A stretch of DNA of 64,000 nucleotides from Chromobacterium haemolyticum DSM 19808 (GCF_000711885.1 NZ_KL543995.1:306010-370009); one strand, 5' to 3'; positions 8,812-16,977 are shown, counted from the first letter of the stretch. Numbers and translations are program-made. Notes: a model not told the origin generated them from the letters alone.

Positions 8812-9492
8812 TCAGCTAAGCTGGGCCAGCTCGGCGCGCATCGCGTCGATCACGGTTTTATAGTTGTCCTGGCCGTAGATGGCGGAACCGGCGACGAAGG
8901 TGTCGGCGCCGGCCTCGGCCACCGCGCGGATATTGTCGGCCTTGATGCCGCCGTCCACTTCCAGCCAGATTTCGCCGCCGTGCTTGGCGGTGTATTCATC
9001 AATGCGGCGGCGCGCCTCGCGCACCTTGTCCAGCGCGTGCGGGATGAATTTCTGCCCGCCGAAGCCCGGGTTCACCGACATGATCAGCACCATGTCTATC
9101 TTATCCATCACGTGATCCAAATAGGACAGCGAGGTGGCCGGATTGAACACCAGGCCGGCTTTGCAGCCCGCGTCCTTGATCAGGCCCAGCGTGCGGTCCA
9201 CGTGCTCGGAGGCTTCCGGGTGGAAGGTGATGATGTCCGCGCCGGCTTTGGCGAAGGCGGCGGCCAGGCTGTCCACCGGCTTCACCATCAGATGGACGTC
9301 GATGGGCGCGGCGCTGTGCGGGCGGATGGCTTCGCACACCATAGGCCCTATGGTCAGGTTGGGCACGTAGTGGTTGTCCATCACATCGAAATGGATGATG
9401 TCTGCGCCGGCGGCGATGACATCGCGAACCTCTTGACCAAGACAGGAAAAATCGGCGGAAAGAATGCTGGGAGCGATACGGAAAGTGCGCAT
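8812..9492 (-). CDS. rpe: Ribulose-phosphate 3-epimerase
   Basis: This 226-residue TIM-barrel enzyme interconverts ribulose 5-phosphate and xylulose 5-phosphate in the pentose phosphate pathway. The N-terminal [10 protein letters not shown], the metal-binding [24 protein letters not shown] and EVDGGI are all signature motifs. The start at 9492 (MRTFRIAPS) matches the family; an upstream in-frame start would add 31 unconserved residues. It leads the leftward rpe-SDR-gph-trpE group. Confidence 0.97.
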   Translation of the reverse strand: MRTFRIAPSILSADFSCLGQEVRDVIAAGADIIHFDVMDNHYVPNLTIGPMVCEAIRPHSAAPIDVHLMVKPVDSLAAAFAKAGADIITFHPEASEHVDRTLGLIKDAGCKAGLVFNPATSLSYLDHVMDKIDMVLIMSVNPGFGGQKFIPHALDKVREARRRIDEYTAKHGGEIWLEVDGGIKADNIRAVAEAGADTFVAGSAIYGQDNYKTVIDAMRAELAQLS

Positions 9493-9599
9493 AGGGCGTT
9501 GCTTTGGGCAAGGATGAACACGGGATGGCCACATTCTACCGCGCCAAAAGCGTCCCGGCGGGATAAAATGAAGCACAAACAACAAAAGGAGCGCTGAAC

Positions 9600-9980
9600 A
9601 TGGCGGAAAAAACCTACCGTGTCGAAGTGGAAGCCGAACCGCATTACATCGAAGAACAGTCCAATATGGCCAACGACATCTATGTGTTCGGCTATCGCAT
9701 CCGCATCACCAACACCGGCAGCGAACCGGCGCAACTGGTCAGCCGCCACTGGATCATCGCCGACGCCAACGAGCAGGTGCAGGAAGTGCGAGGCATGGGC
9801 GTGGTGGGCGAGCAGCCGCGCATCGAGCCGGGGCAGTCTTTCGACTATTCCAGCGCCACTCATCTGAAAACGCCCTACGGCTCAATGAAGGGCAGCTATC
9901 AGTTCCTGGCCGACGACGGCAAGCGTTTCGAGGCCGAAATCCCCGAGATGAATCTGGTGGCGCCGCGCGTGCTGCATTGA
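9600..9980 (+). CDS. apaG: ApaG protein
   Basis: This 126-residue single-domain protein has a fibronectin III-like beta sandwich. Conserved features are RITNTG, the RHWIIADA strand, [16 protein letters not shown] and the glycine-rich GSMKGSYQF. The family was named from the apaGH operon and has been linked to Co2+/Mg2+ homeostasis and, in fungi, to polymers; its bacterial biochemical role is not settled. AGGAG is 6-9 bases before the ATG. It is divergent from rpe. Its TGA stop coincides with the left end of a diverged dispersed repeat. Confidence 0.95.
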   Translation: MAEKTYRVEVEAEPHYIEEQSNMANDIYVFGYRIRITNTGSEPAQLVSRHWIIADANEQVQEVRGMGVVGEQPRIEPGQSFDYSSATHLKTPYGSMKGSYQFLADDGKRFEAEIPEMNLVAPRVLH

Positions 9981-10117
9981 TGGCCCGTTCCATGTCCGCT
10001 GCGCGTTGGCGACGCGGCGTTGAAGCCGGAGCTGGCATGCTCATGCGTCGCTTGACCATGCCGTTTCCGTCAGCCTCAACGCTTTGCCTCGCTCCATCTC
10101 GCTAGACTTTGAACCGG
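9978..10117 (+). repeat. Dispersed palindromic element, copy C (diverged)
   Basis: Left end TGATGGCCCGTTCCATGTC aligns with the consensus TTAGAACCTGTTCAAAGTC at 12 of 19 positions, and the right end GACTTTGAACCGG matches well. The centre keeps GCATGCTCATG and a CTTTGCCTCGCTCCATCTCGC segment. The first three bases are the apaG stop codon. Boundaries are approximate. Confidence 0.6.
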
Positions 10118-10151
10118 CGCCGGGGCTTCACAAAGCCGGCGGCGTTATTTT
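10116..10151 (+). terminator. Likely rho-independent terminator after apaG
   Basis: GCCGGGGCTT, a short CACA loop and AAGCCGGCGGC form a GC-rich stem followed by GTTATTTTT. The end overlaps the stop codon region of the small minus-strand gene at 10145. Confidence 0.55.
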
Positions 10152-10228
10152 TCCCTTGGCCAGGTCCACCAGACGATGAAGGTGGCCAATCCGCCGGCAA
10201 TCGCCGCTTCCAGCAATAATATCCACAT
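10145..10228 (-). CDS. 27-residue single-pass membrane peptide (unannotated-size small protein)
   Basis: Reading the minus strand from the ATG at 10228 gives a 27-codon frame. It starts MWILLLEAAIAGGLATF, continues IVWWTWPREK and ends in TAA. It is a textbook small transmembrane protein: about 20 hydrophobic residues, a tryptophan belt, then a basic/acidic PREK tail. A strong Shine-Dalgarno (AGGGGG) lies 6-11 bases upstream. It fills an otherwise empty gap between apaG and the ABC exporter. I do not recognise a named family; CydX and KdpF are similar in size and shape but differ in sequence. Function unknown. Confidence 0.6.
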   Translation of the reverse strand: MWILLLEAAIAGGLATFIVWWTWPREK

Positions 10229-10317
10229 GTCCGCGCCCCCTGGCGAGCGTTGATGATGTTTGCACAACAACTCAACTCTCACTTTGGAACAGCTTGACCC
10301 AACAGGCAATCCCGAAT

Positions 10318-12111
10318 ATGCGCTTTACCCATTCCGGCCCGGCTCCTAGCCGCCGAAACGATGTCGCCACCCTCAAAACGCTTTTGCCCTATTTGTGGGT
10401 GTTCAAGTGGCGGGTGCTGCTGGCGCTATCCTGTATGGTGCTGGCCAAGGTGGCCGCGGTCAGCGTGCCCTTGTATCTGAAAGACATCGTTGATCAACTT
10501 TCGGTGCCGGCCACCCTCTTGGCGTTGCCGGTGTTGGCGCTGACCGGCTATGGCTGCGCCCGCTTGTTGTCCAGCGTGCTGGGGGAACTGCGAGACGCGG
10601 TGTTCGCTAGGGTGATACAGGGCGCGGTGCGCAGCGTGGCTGGCGGCGTGTTTCAGCATCTGCTGCGGCTGTCGTTGCGGTTTCACCTGGAGCGCCAGAC
10701 CGGCGGCATGAGCCGCGACATCGAACGCGGCACCAAGGGCATAGGCTTTCTGCTCAATTTCACCGTGTTCAACATCCTGCCCACGCTGCTGGAAATCGGC
10801 ATGGTCACCGCCATTCTTCTACACCGTTACGCCTGGCCGTTCGCGTTGGTGACTTTCGGCACCATCGCCGTCTACATTGCGTTCACCCTGGTGGTGACAG
10901 AGTGGCGCACCGTTTACCGCCGCAGCATGAACGATCTGGATTCCAAGGCCAACGCCAAGGCAATCGACGCGCTGCTGAATTACGAGACGGTGAAGTACTT
11001 CAACAACGAAGGCTATGAGGCGGAGCGCTACGACAAGAATCTGGCGGCCTGGGAGGCTTCCGCGATCAAGAACCAGGTATCTCTGTCCATGCTCAACGCC
11101 GGCCAGGGCCTGATCATCGCCAGCGGCGTCACTTTGATCATGGTGTTGTCCGCACGCGAGGTTGTGGCCGGGAGGATGACGGTGGGGGACGTGGTGCTGG
11201 TGGCCACTTTCATTACCCAGTTGTACGCGCCCTTGAACTTCCTGGGTTTTGTCTATCGCGAGATCAAGCATTCGCTGGCCGACATCGAGCGCATGTTCGC
11301 GCTGCTGAGCGCCAACGAGGAGGTGGCGGACGCGCCAGGGGCTGAGGTCTTGGCCGCTCGGGCGGCCGGGGTGCGCTTCGAGCAGGTGGGGTTCGCTTAT
11401 GAAAGCAAGCGCCGGATTCTAAGCGAAGTCAGTTTCGAGATTCCGGCCGGCAAGACGCTGGCTGTGGTCGGCGCCAGCGGCGCCGGCAAATCCACGCTGT
11501 CGCGCTTGCTGTTCCGCTATTATGACGTTGGACAGGGGCGGATTCTGGTCAACGGCCGCGACATTCGCGAACTGACTCAGGACAGCCTGCGCGCCCATAT
11601 CGGCATCGTGCCGCAGGATACCGTGCTGTTCAACGACACAGTGTATTACAACATCGCTTACGGCCGGCCGGGAGCCAGCCGCGAGGAGGTGATAGCGGCG
11701 GCCAAATCCGCGCATATCCACGACTTTGTCAGCGGTCTGCCGGATGGTTACGACACGATGGTGGGCGAGCGAGGGCTAAAGCTGTCCGGCGGGGAAAAGC
11801 AAAGGGTGGCGATTGCGCGCACTATTCTGAAGAACCCGCCCATTCTGATTTTCGACGAGGCCACCAGTGCGCTGGACTCCAGAACCGAGAAGGCGATCCA
11901 GCGCGAGCTGGCGGAGATATCCGCCAACCGCACCACTTTGATCATCGCCCACCGGTTGTCCACCATTGTCGACGCCGACCAGATCCTGGTGATGGAAGCC
12001 GGGCGTGTGTTGGAGCAGGGCGCGCACCGGGAACTGTTGGAGCGCGGCGGCCGCTACGCTGAGATGTGGCGCTTGCAGCAGACCGAGCAGCCGGCGGCCG
12101 ACGAGGCCTGA
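10318..12111 (+). CDS. Atm1/HMT-type ABC exporter (fused permease-ATPase)
   Basis: This roughly 597-residue half-transporter has an N-terminal six-helix exporter domain and a C-terminal nucleotide-binding domain. The ATPase has Walker A GASGAGKS, Q-loop VPQDTVLFND, signature LSGGEKQR, Walker B ILIFDEATSALD and the H-loop AHRLST. The linker NYETVKYFNNEGYE, and its place in the membrane domain, are typical of the Atm1/HMT1 subfamily, which exports glutathione- or persulfide-linked cargo and gives heavy-metal tolerance. The start is uncertain: ATG 10318 (MRFTHSGPAP) is preferred over an in-frame TTG at 10294. Its TGA stop lies in the left CTGAG of a 57-bp repeat. Confidence 0.92.
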   Translation: MRFTHSGPAPSRRNDVATLKTLLPYLWVFKWRVLLALSCMVLAKVAAVSVPLYLKDIVDQLSVPATLLALPVLALTGYGCARLLSSVLGELRDAVFARVIQGAVRSVAGGVFQHLLRLSLRFHLERQTGGMSRDIERGTKGIGFLLNFTVFNILPTLLEIGMVTAILLHRYAWPFALVTFGTIAVYIAFTLVVTEWRTVYRRSMNDLDSKANAKAIDALLNYETVKYFNNEGYEAERYDKNLAAWEASAIKNQVSLSMLNAGQGLIIASGVTLIMVLSAREVVAGRMTVGDVVLVATFITQLYAPLNFLGFVYREIKHSLADIERMFALLSANEEVADAPGAEVLAARAAGVRFEQVGFAYESKRRILSEVSFEIPAGKTLAVVGASGAGKSTLSRLLFRYYDVGQGRILVNGRDIRELTQDSLRAHIGIVPQDTVLFNDTVYYNIAYGRPGASREEVIAAAKSAHIHDFVSGLPDGYDTMVGERGLKLSGGEKQRVAIARTILKNPPILIFDEATSALDSRTEKAIQRELAEISANRTTLIIAHRLSTIVDADQILVMEAGRVLEQGAHRELLERGGRYAEMWRLQQTEQPAADEA

Positions 12112-12164
12112 GAATCTGTTCAGAGTCTGCCGCGTGCCGGTGGTGGTGTCTTGAACAGGCTCAG
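12108..12164 (+). repeat. Dispersed palindromic element, copy D (57-bp minimal form)
   Basis: CTGAGAATCTGTTCAGAGTCTGC and TCTTGAACAGGCTCAG are the two arms with almost all of the centre deleted. The gene on each side ends inside it: TGA 12109-12111 for the ABC exporter and TGA (read from TCA 12161-12163) for the convergent gene. It therefore occupies the whole intergenic space. Confidence 0.8.
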
Positions 12165-12556
12165 GGCTGGCGGCGGCCGGCAGCCTTCAATTCGCTCATC
12201 GCCGCCAAGACGCCGTCGGCCAGCGTCAGCATGCGCTGGCAGTCGGCCGCTTGCGGCAGGGGAGAAAAGTCCAGCTTTGGGGCCAAGGCCTGCAAGGCGC
12301 GGCGGGCGCTGGCGGCGACATCGGCGGCCAGATTGAAGTCGCCGGGCGACATCACCCGGCCATTCCGGATTTTCTTGTAGTATACGGCCGCCATCTGCGC
12401 GTATTGGGCCGAGGTTTGCTGTGCGGCCAAGCTGGGCTCCAAAGCCTCCAGCAAGCTCATGATTTCGCGACAGGCCTGTTCCGCGGCGTTCCAGCGCTTG
12501 TCCTGTTGCTGGCGTTGCTGCGCCTGGGGCTTGGTCGCGGCTTTCTTGCTGGCCAT
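12161..12556 (-). CDS. Hypothetical protein (131 aa)
   Basis: I do not recognise a family. The protein begins with a basic, Gln/Ala/Lys-rich disordered stretch of about 20 residues. A helical, alanine-rich body follows that contains YYKKIRNGRVMSPGDF and two regularly spaced cysteines (near residues 29 and 105). There is no signal peptide or membrane segment, so it is probably cytoplasmic. AGGAG precedes the ATG. It is convergent with the ABC exporter, and its stop codon lies in the terminal CTCAG of a dispersed repeat. Confidence 0.7.
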   Translation of the reverse strand: MASKKAATKPQAQQRQQQDKRWNAAEQACREIMSLLEALEPSLAAQQTSAQYAQMAAVYYKKIRNGRVMSPGDFNLAADVAASARRALQALAPKLDFSPLPQAADCQRMLTLADGVLAAMSELKAAGRRQP

Positions 12557-12626
12557 CTTGAACTCCTGGGATAAAAGACAGAGCGCCGCATTCTAGCCAT
12601 CCCGGCCGCGGCGCGCCACCGTCGCG

Positions 12627-13352
12627 CTATTCGTGCAGGTGGAAACCTAGCAGAGCGTCGTCTTCACTGGGCAGAGACAGTTCGACGAAGTCGTTCAGGC
12701 AGAACAGAGTCAGTTTGCCGCCGTAGACGGCGCCGGTATCCAGGTTCAGCACATTGTCAAAGCGGGTGGCGCTGGTTTGCGGGGTATGGCCCACCAGCAG
12801 CAGGTCCACCCCGCGCACGACGCCGCCGCGGCCGTGGCGCGCGCGTTCTCGAGACCATAGCGTGACGTTGCGGCTGGTCTCCGGCAGGGTGCCGTTCTCC
12901 AGGCCGGAAGTCAGCGCTTCCCAGTCGTTGTCCGGGCAGTCGGCGTGCAGCACGCCGATCTTGCCGCCGTCCGCATCGGTAACTTCAATGGCGTATGGCA
13001 GGCGCTGAAAAGCAGTCAGGCAGGCTTGCCGCTGAGGGGCCGGCAGCGTCAGCAACCAGGAGCCTCCGTTGTTCACATGGCGGACTTCGGCTTGCTTGTC
13101 CCCCAGCAGCGAGTCAATCGCCAGTTGCTCGTGATTGCCGCGCACCGCATAGAACCAGGGTTGCGCCAGCCACTCCAGCACTGCTGCGCTGTCGGCGCCG
13201 CGATCTATCATGTCGCCAACCGACAGCAGGCGATCGCATTCGGGATTGAAAGCGGCCATTTTCAGCAAGCGCGACAATTGGCGGAAGCATCCGTGAATGT
13301 CGCCAACCGCCCAGTCTCGGCCTTGGGTATTGCTTTGCAGCTTCAGAATCAT
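12627..13352 (-). CDS. PrpA/ApaH-like metallophosphatase (serine/threonine protein phosphatase type)
   Basis: This 241-residue calcineurin-like phosphoesterase has all dimetal motifs in order: GDIHG, GDMIDRG, GNHE, a downstream HADCPD and GHTP. The spacing resembles lambda phosphatase and E. coli PrpA/PrpB, which dephosphorylate phosphoproteins, rather than ApaH. The ATG at 13352 puts GDIHG about 17 residues in, as usual; in-frame ATGs at 13397 and 13391 would add a proline-rich tail. No strong Shine-Dalgarno supports any of the starts. No kinase adjoins. Confidence 0.88.
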   Translation of the reverse strand: MILKLQSNTQGRDWAVGDIHGCFRQLSRLLKMAAFNPECDRLLSVGDMIDRGADSAAVLEWLAQPWFYAVRGNHEQLAIDSLLGDKQAEVRHVNNGGSWLLTLPAPQRQACLTAFQRLPYAIEVTDADGGKIGVLHADCPDNDWEALTSGLENGTLPETSRNVTLWSRERARHGRGGVVRGVDLLLVGHTPQTSATRFDNVLNLDTGAVYGGKLTLFCLNDFVELSLPSEDDALLGFHLHE

Positions 13353-13482
13353 GCTTGAACTCGGGGGTGGGGTGCGTTTATTTTGCGCCATGCCCATGGT
13401 TTTGTCATTGAGTTGATAGTTTCAAAGCTAGAATTGTTTTGATTTGACTATCAATGGCTTACCGAGTTCGGCGCCGTCTGGG

Positions 13483-14148
13483 CTAGCCGGTTAACCATTC
13501 CTGGCAAAATTGCCGGCGGAAGTCGCGCAACCATTGCAGCCGCAGTTCCGCCATTTTTCTGCCGGCTTCTGTTTGCATCATGGCCGGCAATTTGGCGAGT
13601 TTGACCTCGATGTGATCCAGCGCCCAGCGGCGGTCGTCCAGTTCGCGGGCCTCGCCCAGCGGGTCCAGAGGGTGGGCCAGCGCGGAGTCCATGCGCCCGG
13701 CGGTATAGAACAGCCGCGCCAAGCCGACGGCACCCAGCGCGTCCATGCGGTCGGCGTCCTGCACGATGCGGGCCTCCAGGCTTTGCGGCGGTATGGCGGC
13801 GCTGAAACTGTGCGCCTCGATGGCGTGGGCGACGCCGTCCAGCCGGTCCGCCGGAAAATCGCTGGCGGCCAGCAGCGCGCGGGCGCGCGCGGCGGCCTGG
13901 CGCGAGGCCAGGTGGCGCTCCGGGTGGTTCTTCGGCAAGTTGACCAGATCGTGCAGATAGCAGGCGGCCAGCACGGTCAGCGCGTCAGCGGCGGGGTGGG
14001 CGTCCAGCAACTGTCGGGCGCAGGCCCAGACACGGTGAAAATGGTTCAGGTCGTGGGCGCCGTCGTCGTCGCCCGGCTGTTGTTGCAGCAGGTCGATCAG
14101 GCGGGCGCGCCAGACGTCGATAGTCGCATTGGGGAGGATGGCGTTCAT
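13483..14148 (-). CDS. HD-domain phosphohydrolase (YedJ-like)
   Basis: This 221-residue protein has the metal-binding H...HD...D of the HD superfamily: HDLNHFHRVW near residue 32, YLHDLVNLPKNHP near 70, and VQDADRMDALGAVG near 130. The layout matches the YedJ/YpgQ group of small HD hydrolases acting on nucleotides or pyrophosphate; the substrate here is not known. AGGAT upstream of the ATG is a possible Shine-Dalgarno. A second, unrelated inverted-repeat element lies just upstream. Confidence 0.87.
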   Translation of the reverse strand: MNAILPNATIDVWRARLIDLLQQQPGDDDGAHDLNHFHRVWACARQLLDAHPAADALTVLAACYLHDLVNLPKNHPERHLASRQAAARARALLAASDFPADRLDGVAHAIEAHSFSAAIPPQSLEARIVQDADRMDALGAVGLARLFYTAGRMDSALAHPLDPLGEARELDDRRWALDHIEVKLAKLPAMMQTEAGRKMAELRLQWLRDFRRQFCQEWLTG

Positions 14149-14214
14149 GGCGGCGGCAAGGATTGGGGCAGGGGATTACAGCCCCAATCCGCGTTGCCGT
14201 CAAGCTGGCCATTT

Positions 14215-14327
14215 AGAGCGGCTAACAAAAATCAGTTTCACGGCTGAGGCAAGGCGCGCCGACGCAGGCGGTACTTGAGTACGGCAAGTCGGCGCAACGC
14301 AGCATCAGGGGTTTGTTAGCCGCTCTT
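14215..14327 (+). repeat. Inverted-repeat element of a second family (113 bp)
   Basis: The terminal inverted repeats AGAGCGGCTAACAAA and TTTGTTAGCCGCTCT are perfect over 15 bp. The interior has its own dyad, roughly GGCGCGCCGACGCAGGC... against GCAAGTCGGCGCAACGC, around a TACTTGAGTACGG core. The sequence differs completely from the CTNAG/CCTGTTC family. It contains no open frame. Only one copy is seen in this window. Confidence 0.8.
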
Positions 14328-14336
14328 GGCAGGTGC

Positions 14337-15263
14337 TTAGCCTGCGTTCATCTCGCAGTAGCGCGCGGCGATAGCGGAGGCCAGGCGGGCGTTGTTCAGC
14401 ACCAACTGGATGTTGGCGGCCAGGCTGTTGCCGCCGGTCAGCTCGCAGACGCGGGCCAGCAGGAAGGGGGTGGACTCCTTGCCGGCTACCCCTTGCTCCT
14501 CGGCTTCGCGCAAGGCCTGCTCGATGGCGGCGTCTATCTTGTCGCGCGGCATCGCGTACTGCTCCGGAATCGGGTTGGCCACCACCATGCCGCCGCGCAG
14601 CTCCAGGCTCCACTTGGCCTGCATTGCGGCGGCGATGTCGGCGGCTTCGTCCAGACGGTGATCCAGTTTGAAGGCGCTGTCGCGGGTGAAGAAGGCCGGG
14701 AGGTGGTCGCAGCGGTGGCCGATGACCGGCACGCCGTGGGTTTCCAGGTATTCCAGCGTCAGTCCCAGGTCCAGGATGGACTTGGCGCCGGCGCAGACCA
14801 CGGCTACCGGGGTTTGCGCCAGTTCCTGCAGGTCGGCGGAAACGTCGAAGCTGCGTTCGGCGCCGCGATGCACGCCGCCGATGCCGCCGGTTGCGAACAC
14901 GCGGATACCGGCCATCGCGGCGATGATCATGGTGGAGGCTACCGTGGTGGCGCCGCTGCGCTTGCCGGCGACGATGAAGGGCAGGTCGCGGCGGCTGACC
15001 TTGGCGATGTCGCGGCCGCCCTTGCCCAGGTATTCGATCTCATCCGCGCTCAGGCCCGCTTTCAAGCGGCCGTCGATGATGGCGATAGTGGCCGGCACCG
15101 CGCCGTGGGCGCGGATTTCCGCTTCCACTTGCAGCGCGGTTTCCACGTTCTGCGGATAGGGCATGCCGTGGGAAATGATGGTGGATTCCAGAGCCACTAC
15201 CGGGCGGTTGGCGGCCAGTGCCGCGGCTACTTCGGGGTGGATATCGAGATGGGCGTTGTGCAT
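14337..15263 (-). CDS. psuG: Pseudouridine-5'-phosphate glycosidase
   Basis: This 308-residue enzyme cleaves the C-C glycosidic bond of pseudouridine 5'-phosphate to uracil and ribose 5-phosphate. Signature stretches are VALESTIISHGMPYPQN at the N-terminus, KVSRRDLP, GATTVASTM, FATGGIGGVHRG and ANPIPEQYAMP. The length is normal. GGAG lies 7-10 bases before the ATG. It follows psuK by 25 bp, so the pair forms a pseudouridine salvage/catabolic operon. Confidence 0.96.
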   Translation of the reverse strand: MHNAHLDIHPEVAAALAANRPVVALESTIISHGMPYPQNVETALQVEAEIRAHGAVPATIAIIDGRLKAGLSADEIEYLGKGGRDIAKVSRRDLPFIVAGKRSGATTVASTMIIAAMAGIRVFATGGIGGVHRGAERSFDVSADLQELAQTPVAVVCAGAKSILDLGLTLEYLETHGVPVIGHRCDHLPAFFTRDSAFKLDHRLDEAADIAAAMQAKWSLELRGGMVVANPIPEQYAMPRDKIDAAIEQALREAEEQGVAGKESTPFLLARVCELTGGNSLAANIQLVLNNARLASAIAARYCEMNAG

Positions 15264-15288
15264 TGCGTGCTCCTTGTTGATGACGAGA

Positions 15289-16371
15289 TCAGGCGTTCAG
15301 ATAGGCATCCACTGCCGCGCGCGACAGAGAAGGGTTGTTGGTGGCGGCGCAGGACAGTGTCAGCGCGGCGCAGCCGCGGGCAAAGCGCACGCTGTCCGCC
15401 AGCGACAATTCATTGAGCCAGCCCCAGACCAGGCCGGCCATCAGCGCGTCGCCGGAGCCGGTGGTGTTGACGATGGCGCAGTCCGGCGCGTTCAGCCAGC
15501 CGTCGCCGGCTTCGCCGCTGTAATAGATGCCGGCGCCGGCCATGCTCAGCACCACGCGGCGCACGCCTTGGCCATGGAACCAGCGCGCCGCATCCGGTGC
15601 GTGTTCCGCCCGCTCCAGCGGCAGGCCGGACAGGGCGGCGGCTTCCAGGCGATTGGGTTTGAGCGTATGTATGCGGGACAGCCAGGGTCGAATGCGTTCC
15701 GCCTTGAACGCGGATACCGGGTCGACAAATAGCGGCTTCTCGCCGCTTTCGGCTATCAGCCAGGCGAGCGCGTCTGCGCTCAGATTGGTGTCCGCCACCA
15801 CCGCGCCCGCATGGCGCACCAGATCGCGTTGCGCTTGCAGGCGTTCCGGTGTCAGCCGGTTGAGGATGTCCATATCGTTGATGGCCAGCGCCATGTCGCC
15901 GTCGGCCTGCTGGATGGACAGATAGGTGGAAGTGGCCGCGTCCGGCAGCGTCAGACAGCCGCGGACGTCGACGCCAGCGCGCTGGGTGGCTTCTAACAGC
16001 GAACGGCCGTGGATATCGTCGCCCACCACCGAAACCAGCCGGCAGTCGGCGGCCAAGCGCGCCAGATTTTCCGCTACGTTGCGAGCCACGCCGCCGGGCG
16101 AACAGCGTACCTGGCCGGGATTGGAGTCGCCGTGGCGCAGCGCGGCGGCGGCGCTACCGACAATATCCATATTGGCGCCGCCGACGGCGGCGACATAGCG
16201 CTGCTCGGCCAGGATGTAACCCTTGCCGCGGATGTGACCCTTCTGCGCCAGGTTCATGATATGCCCAGCCACCGCCGAGCGGCTGATGCCCAGCTGATCC
16301 GCCAGCTCCTGCTGCGGAATCAGCGGATCGCGGCGCAGCAGGGCGAGGATTTGTTGTTCCCGCTCTGTCAT
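15289..16371 (-). CDS. psuK: HTH-fused PfkB-family pseudouridine kinase
   Basis: This 360-residue protein has two parts. Residues 1-60 form a winged helix-turn-helix (REQQILALLRRDP, LADQLGISRSAVAGHI). Residues about 65-360 are a PfkB-type sugar kinase with the N-terminal GGANMDIVG, GGVARNVAENLARL, and the C-terminal catalytic NTTGSGDALMAGL. Phosphorylating pseudouridine supplies the substrate of PsuG next to it. The fused domain suggests a kinase that also acts as regulator, a known architecture in this family. The ATG at 16371 is preferred to an overlapping TTG. Two identical 13-bp direct repeats immediately upstream are plausible binding sites for its own HTH. Confidence 0.93.
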   Translation of the reverse strand: MTEREQQILALLRRDPLIPQQELADQLGISRSAVAGHIMNLAQKGHIRGKGYILAEQRYVAAVGGANMDIVGSAAAALRHGDSNPGQVRCSPGGVARNVAENLARLAADCRLVSVVGDDIHGRSLLEATQRAGVDVRGCLTLPDAATSTYLSIQQADGDMALAINDMDILNRLTPERLQAQRDLVRHAGAVVADTNLSADALAWLIAESGEKPLFVDPVSAFKAERIRPWLSRIHTLKPNRLEAAALSGLPLERAEHAPDAARWFHGQGVRRVVLSMAGAGIYYSGEAGDGWLNAPDCAIVNTTGSGDALMAGLVWGWLNELSLADSVRFARGCAALTLSCAATNNPSLSRAAVDAYLNA

Positions 16372-16372
16372 C

Positions 16373-16404
16373 AAACATTTGTCCGTTTTGCAAACATTTG
16401 TCCG
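16373..16404 (-). promoter_or_regulatory. Direct-repeat operator candidate upstream of psuK
   Basis: Two identical copies of AAACATTTGTCCG (16373-16385 and 16392-16404), 19 bp apart start to start, begin two bases before the psuK ATG. Near two helical turns apart, they could place two regulator dimers or monomers on one face of the DNA over the promoter/ribosome-binding region. Confidence 0.6.
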
Positions 16405-16788
16405 ATATTACTGCTTTGGCATGTCGCGGGTCAAGGGCGGCGCATTTCTCATGGAGATAGTCGCGGGCAGATGAGACGGTGATCACGCCGGACGCGCTGA
16501 GGCAGCATGGCTACCGGCTGTTCTTCATTCACTTGCATGAGCGGCGAGTCATCGCGGAACGCCAGTGAAACGCTTGGATGGATGAGCGGGAAATCGATCA
16601 GGTATAGGCTGTGCAAGCGCATGGATGGGGGAGAATGAGGGTAGCGATGGTTATGCGCGGAAATGGCGAGGCGTGCTCGGCGCTGTAGTGTATTGGATAC
16701 AAAAGACTAAATTCTGCGATGACAGCCTGAGGCAATGCGTCTAGACTATAGCCATGCGCATTGTGCGTGTTTCAAAGGGAGGCAAAGT
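16405..16788. other. Gap between psuK and the YjfB-like gene
   Basis: This 384-bp stretch has no convincing complete gene. A 29-codon frame from GTG 16479 to TGA 16568 (VITPDALRQHGYRLFF, then IHLHERRVIAERQ) has protein-like composition and could be the tail of a decayed gene, but it lacks a Shine-Dalgarno. The remainder, 16569-16730, has a patch of lower GC (16680-16720, TATTGGATACAAAAGACTAAATT) likely to hold the promoter of the next gene. Confidence 0.4.
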
Positions 16789-16977
16789 ATGGATGGATTG
16801 AGTCAGATCAGCGGGCAAGGCGTATCCAACAGCCTCCAGATCTACGCATTGAAAAAAGCCATGTCGGCGTCGGCGCAGTCGGCTTTGAGCCTGGTGCAGG
16901 GCGCGTCCGATAATATGGCGCAGGCCCAGGCCAGCAATCCCGCCCATCTGGGGCAGAACATCGATACCCGCGCCTGA
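16789..16977 (+). CDS. YjfB-like putative motility protein (62 aa)
   Basis: The 62-residue product (MDGLSQISGQ start, then NSLQIYALKKAMSASAQSAL, ending HLGQNIDTRA) matches the pattern of the small YjfB/putative-motility family: a short Ser/Gln-rich N-terminus, an amphipathic KKAM helix and an LGxxIDxxA tail. The molecular role is unknown. A strong Shine-Dalgarno (GGGAGG) fixes the start; a longer in-frame reading from 16735 is not supported. A good terminator follows. It stands alone, away from flagellar operons. Confidence 0.75.
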   Translation: MDGLSQISGQGVSNSLQIYALKKAMSASAQSALSLVQGASDNMAQAQASNPAHLGQNIDTRA

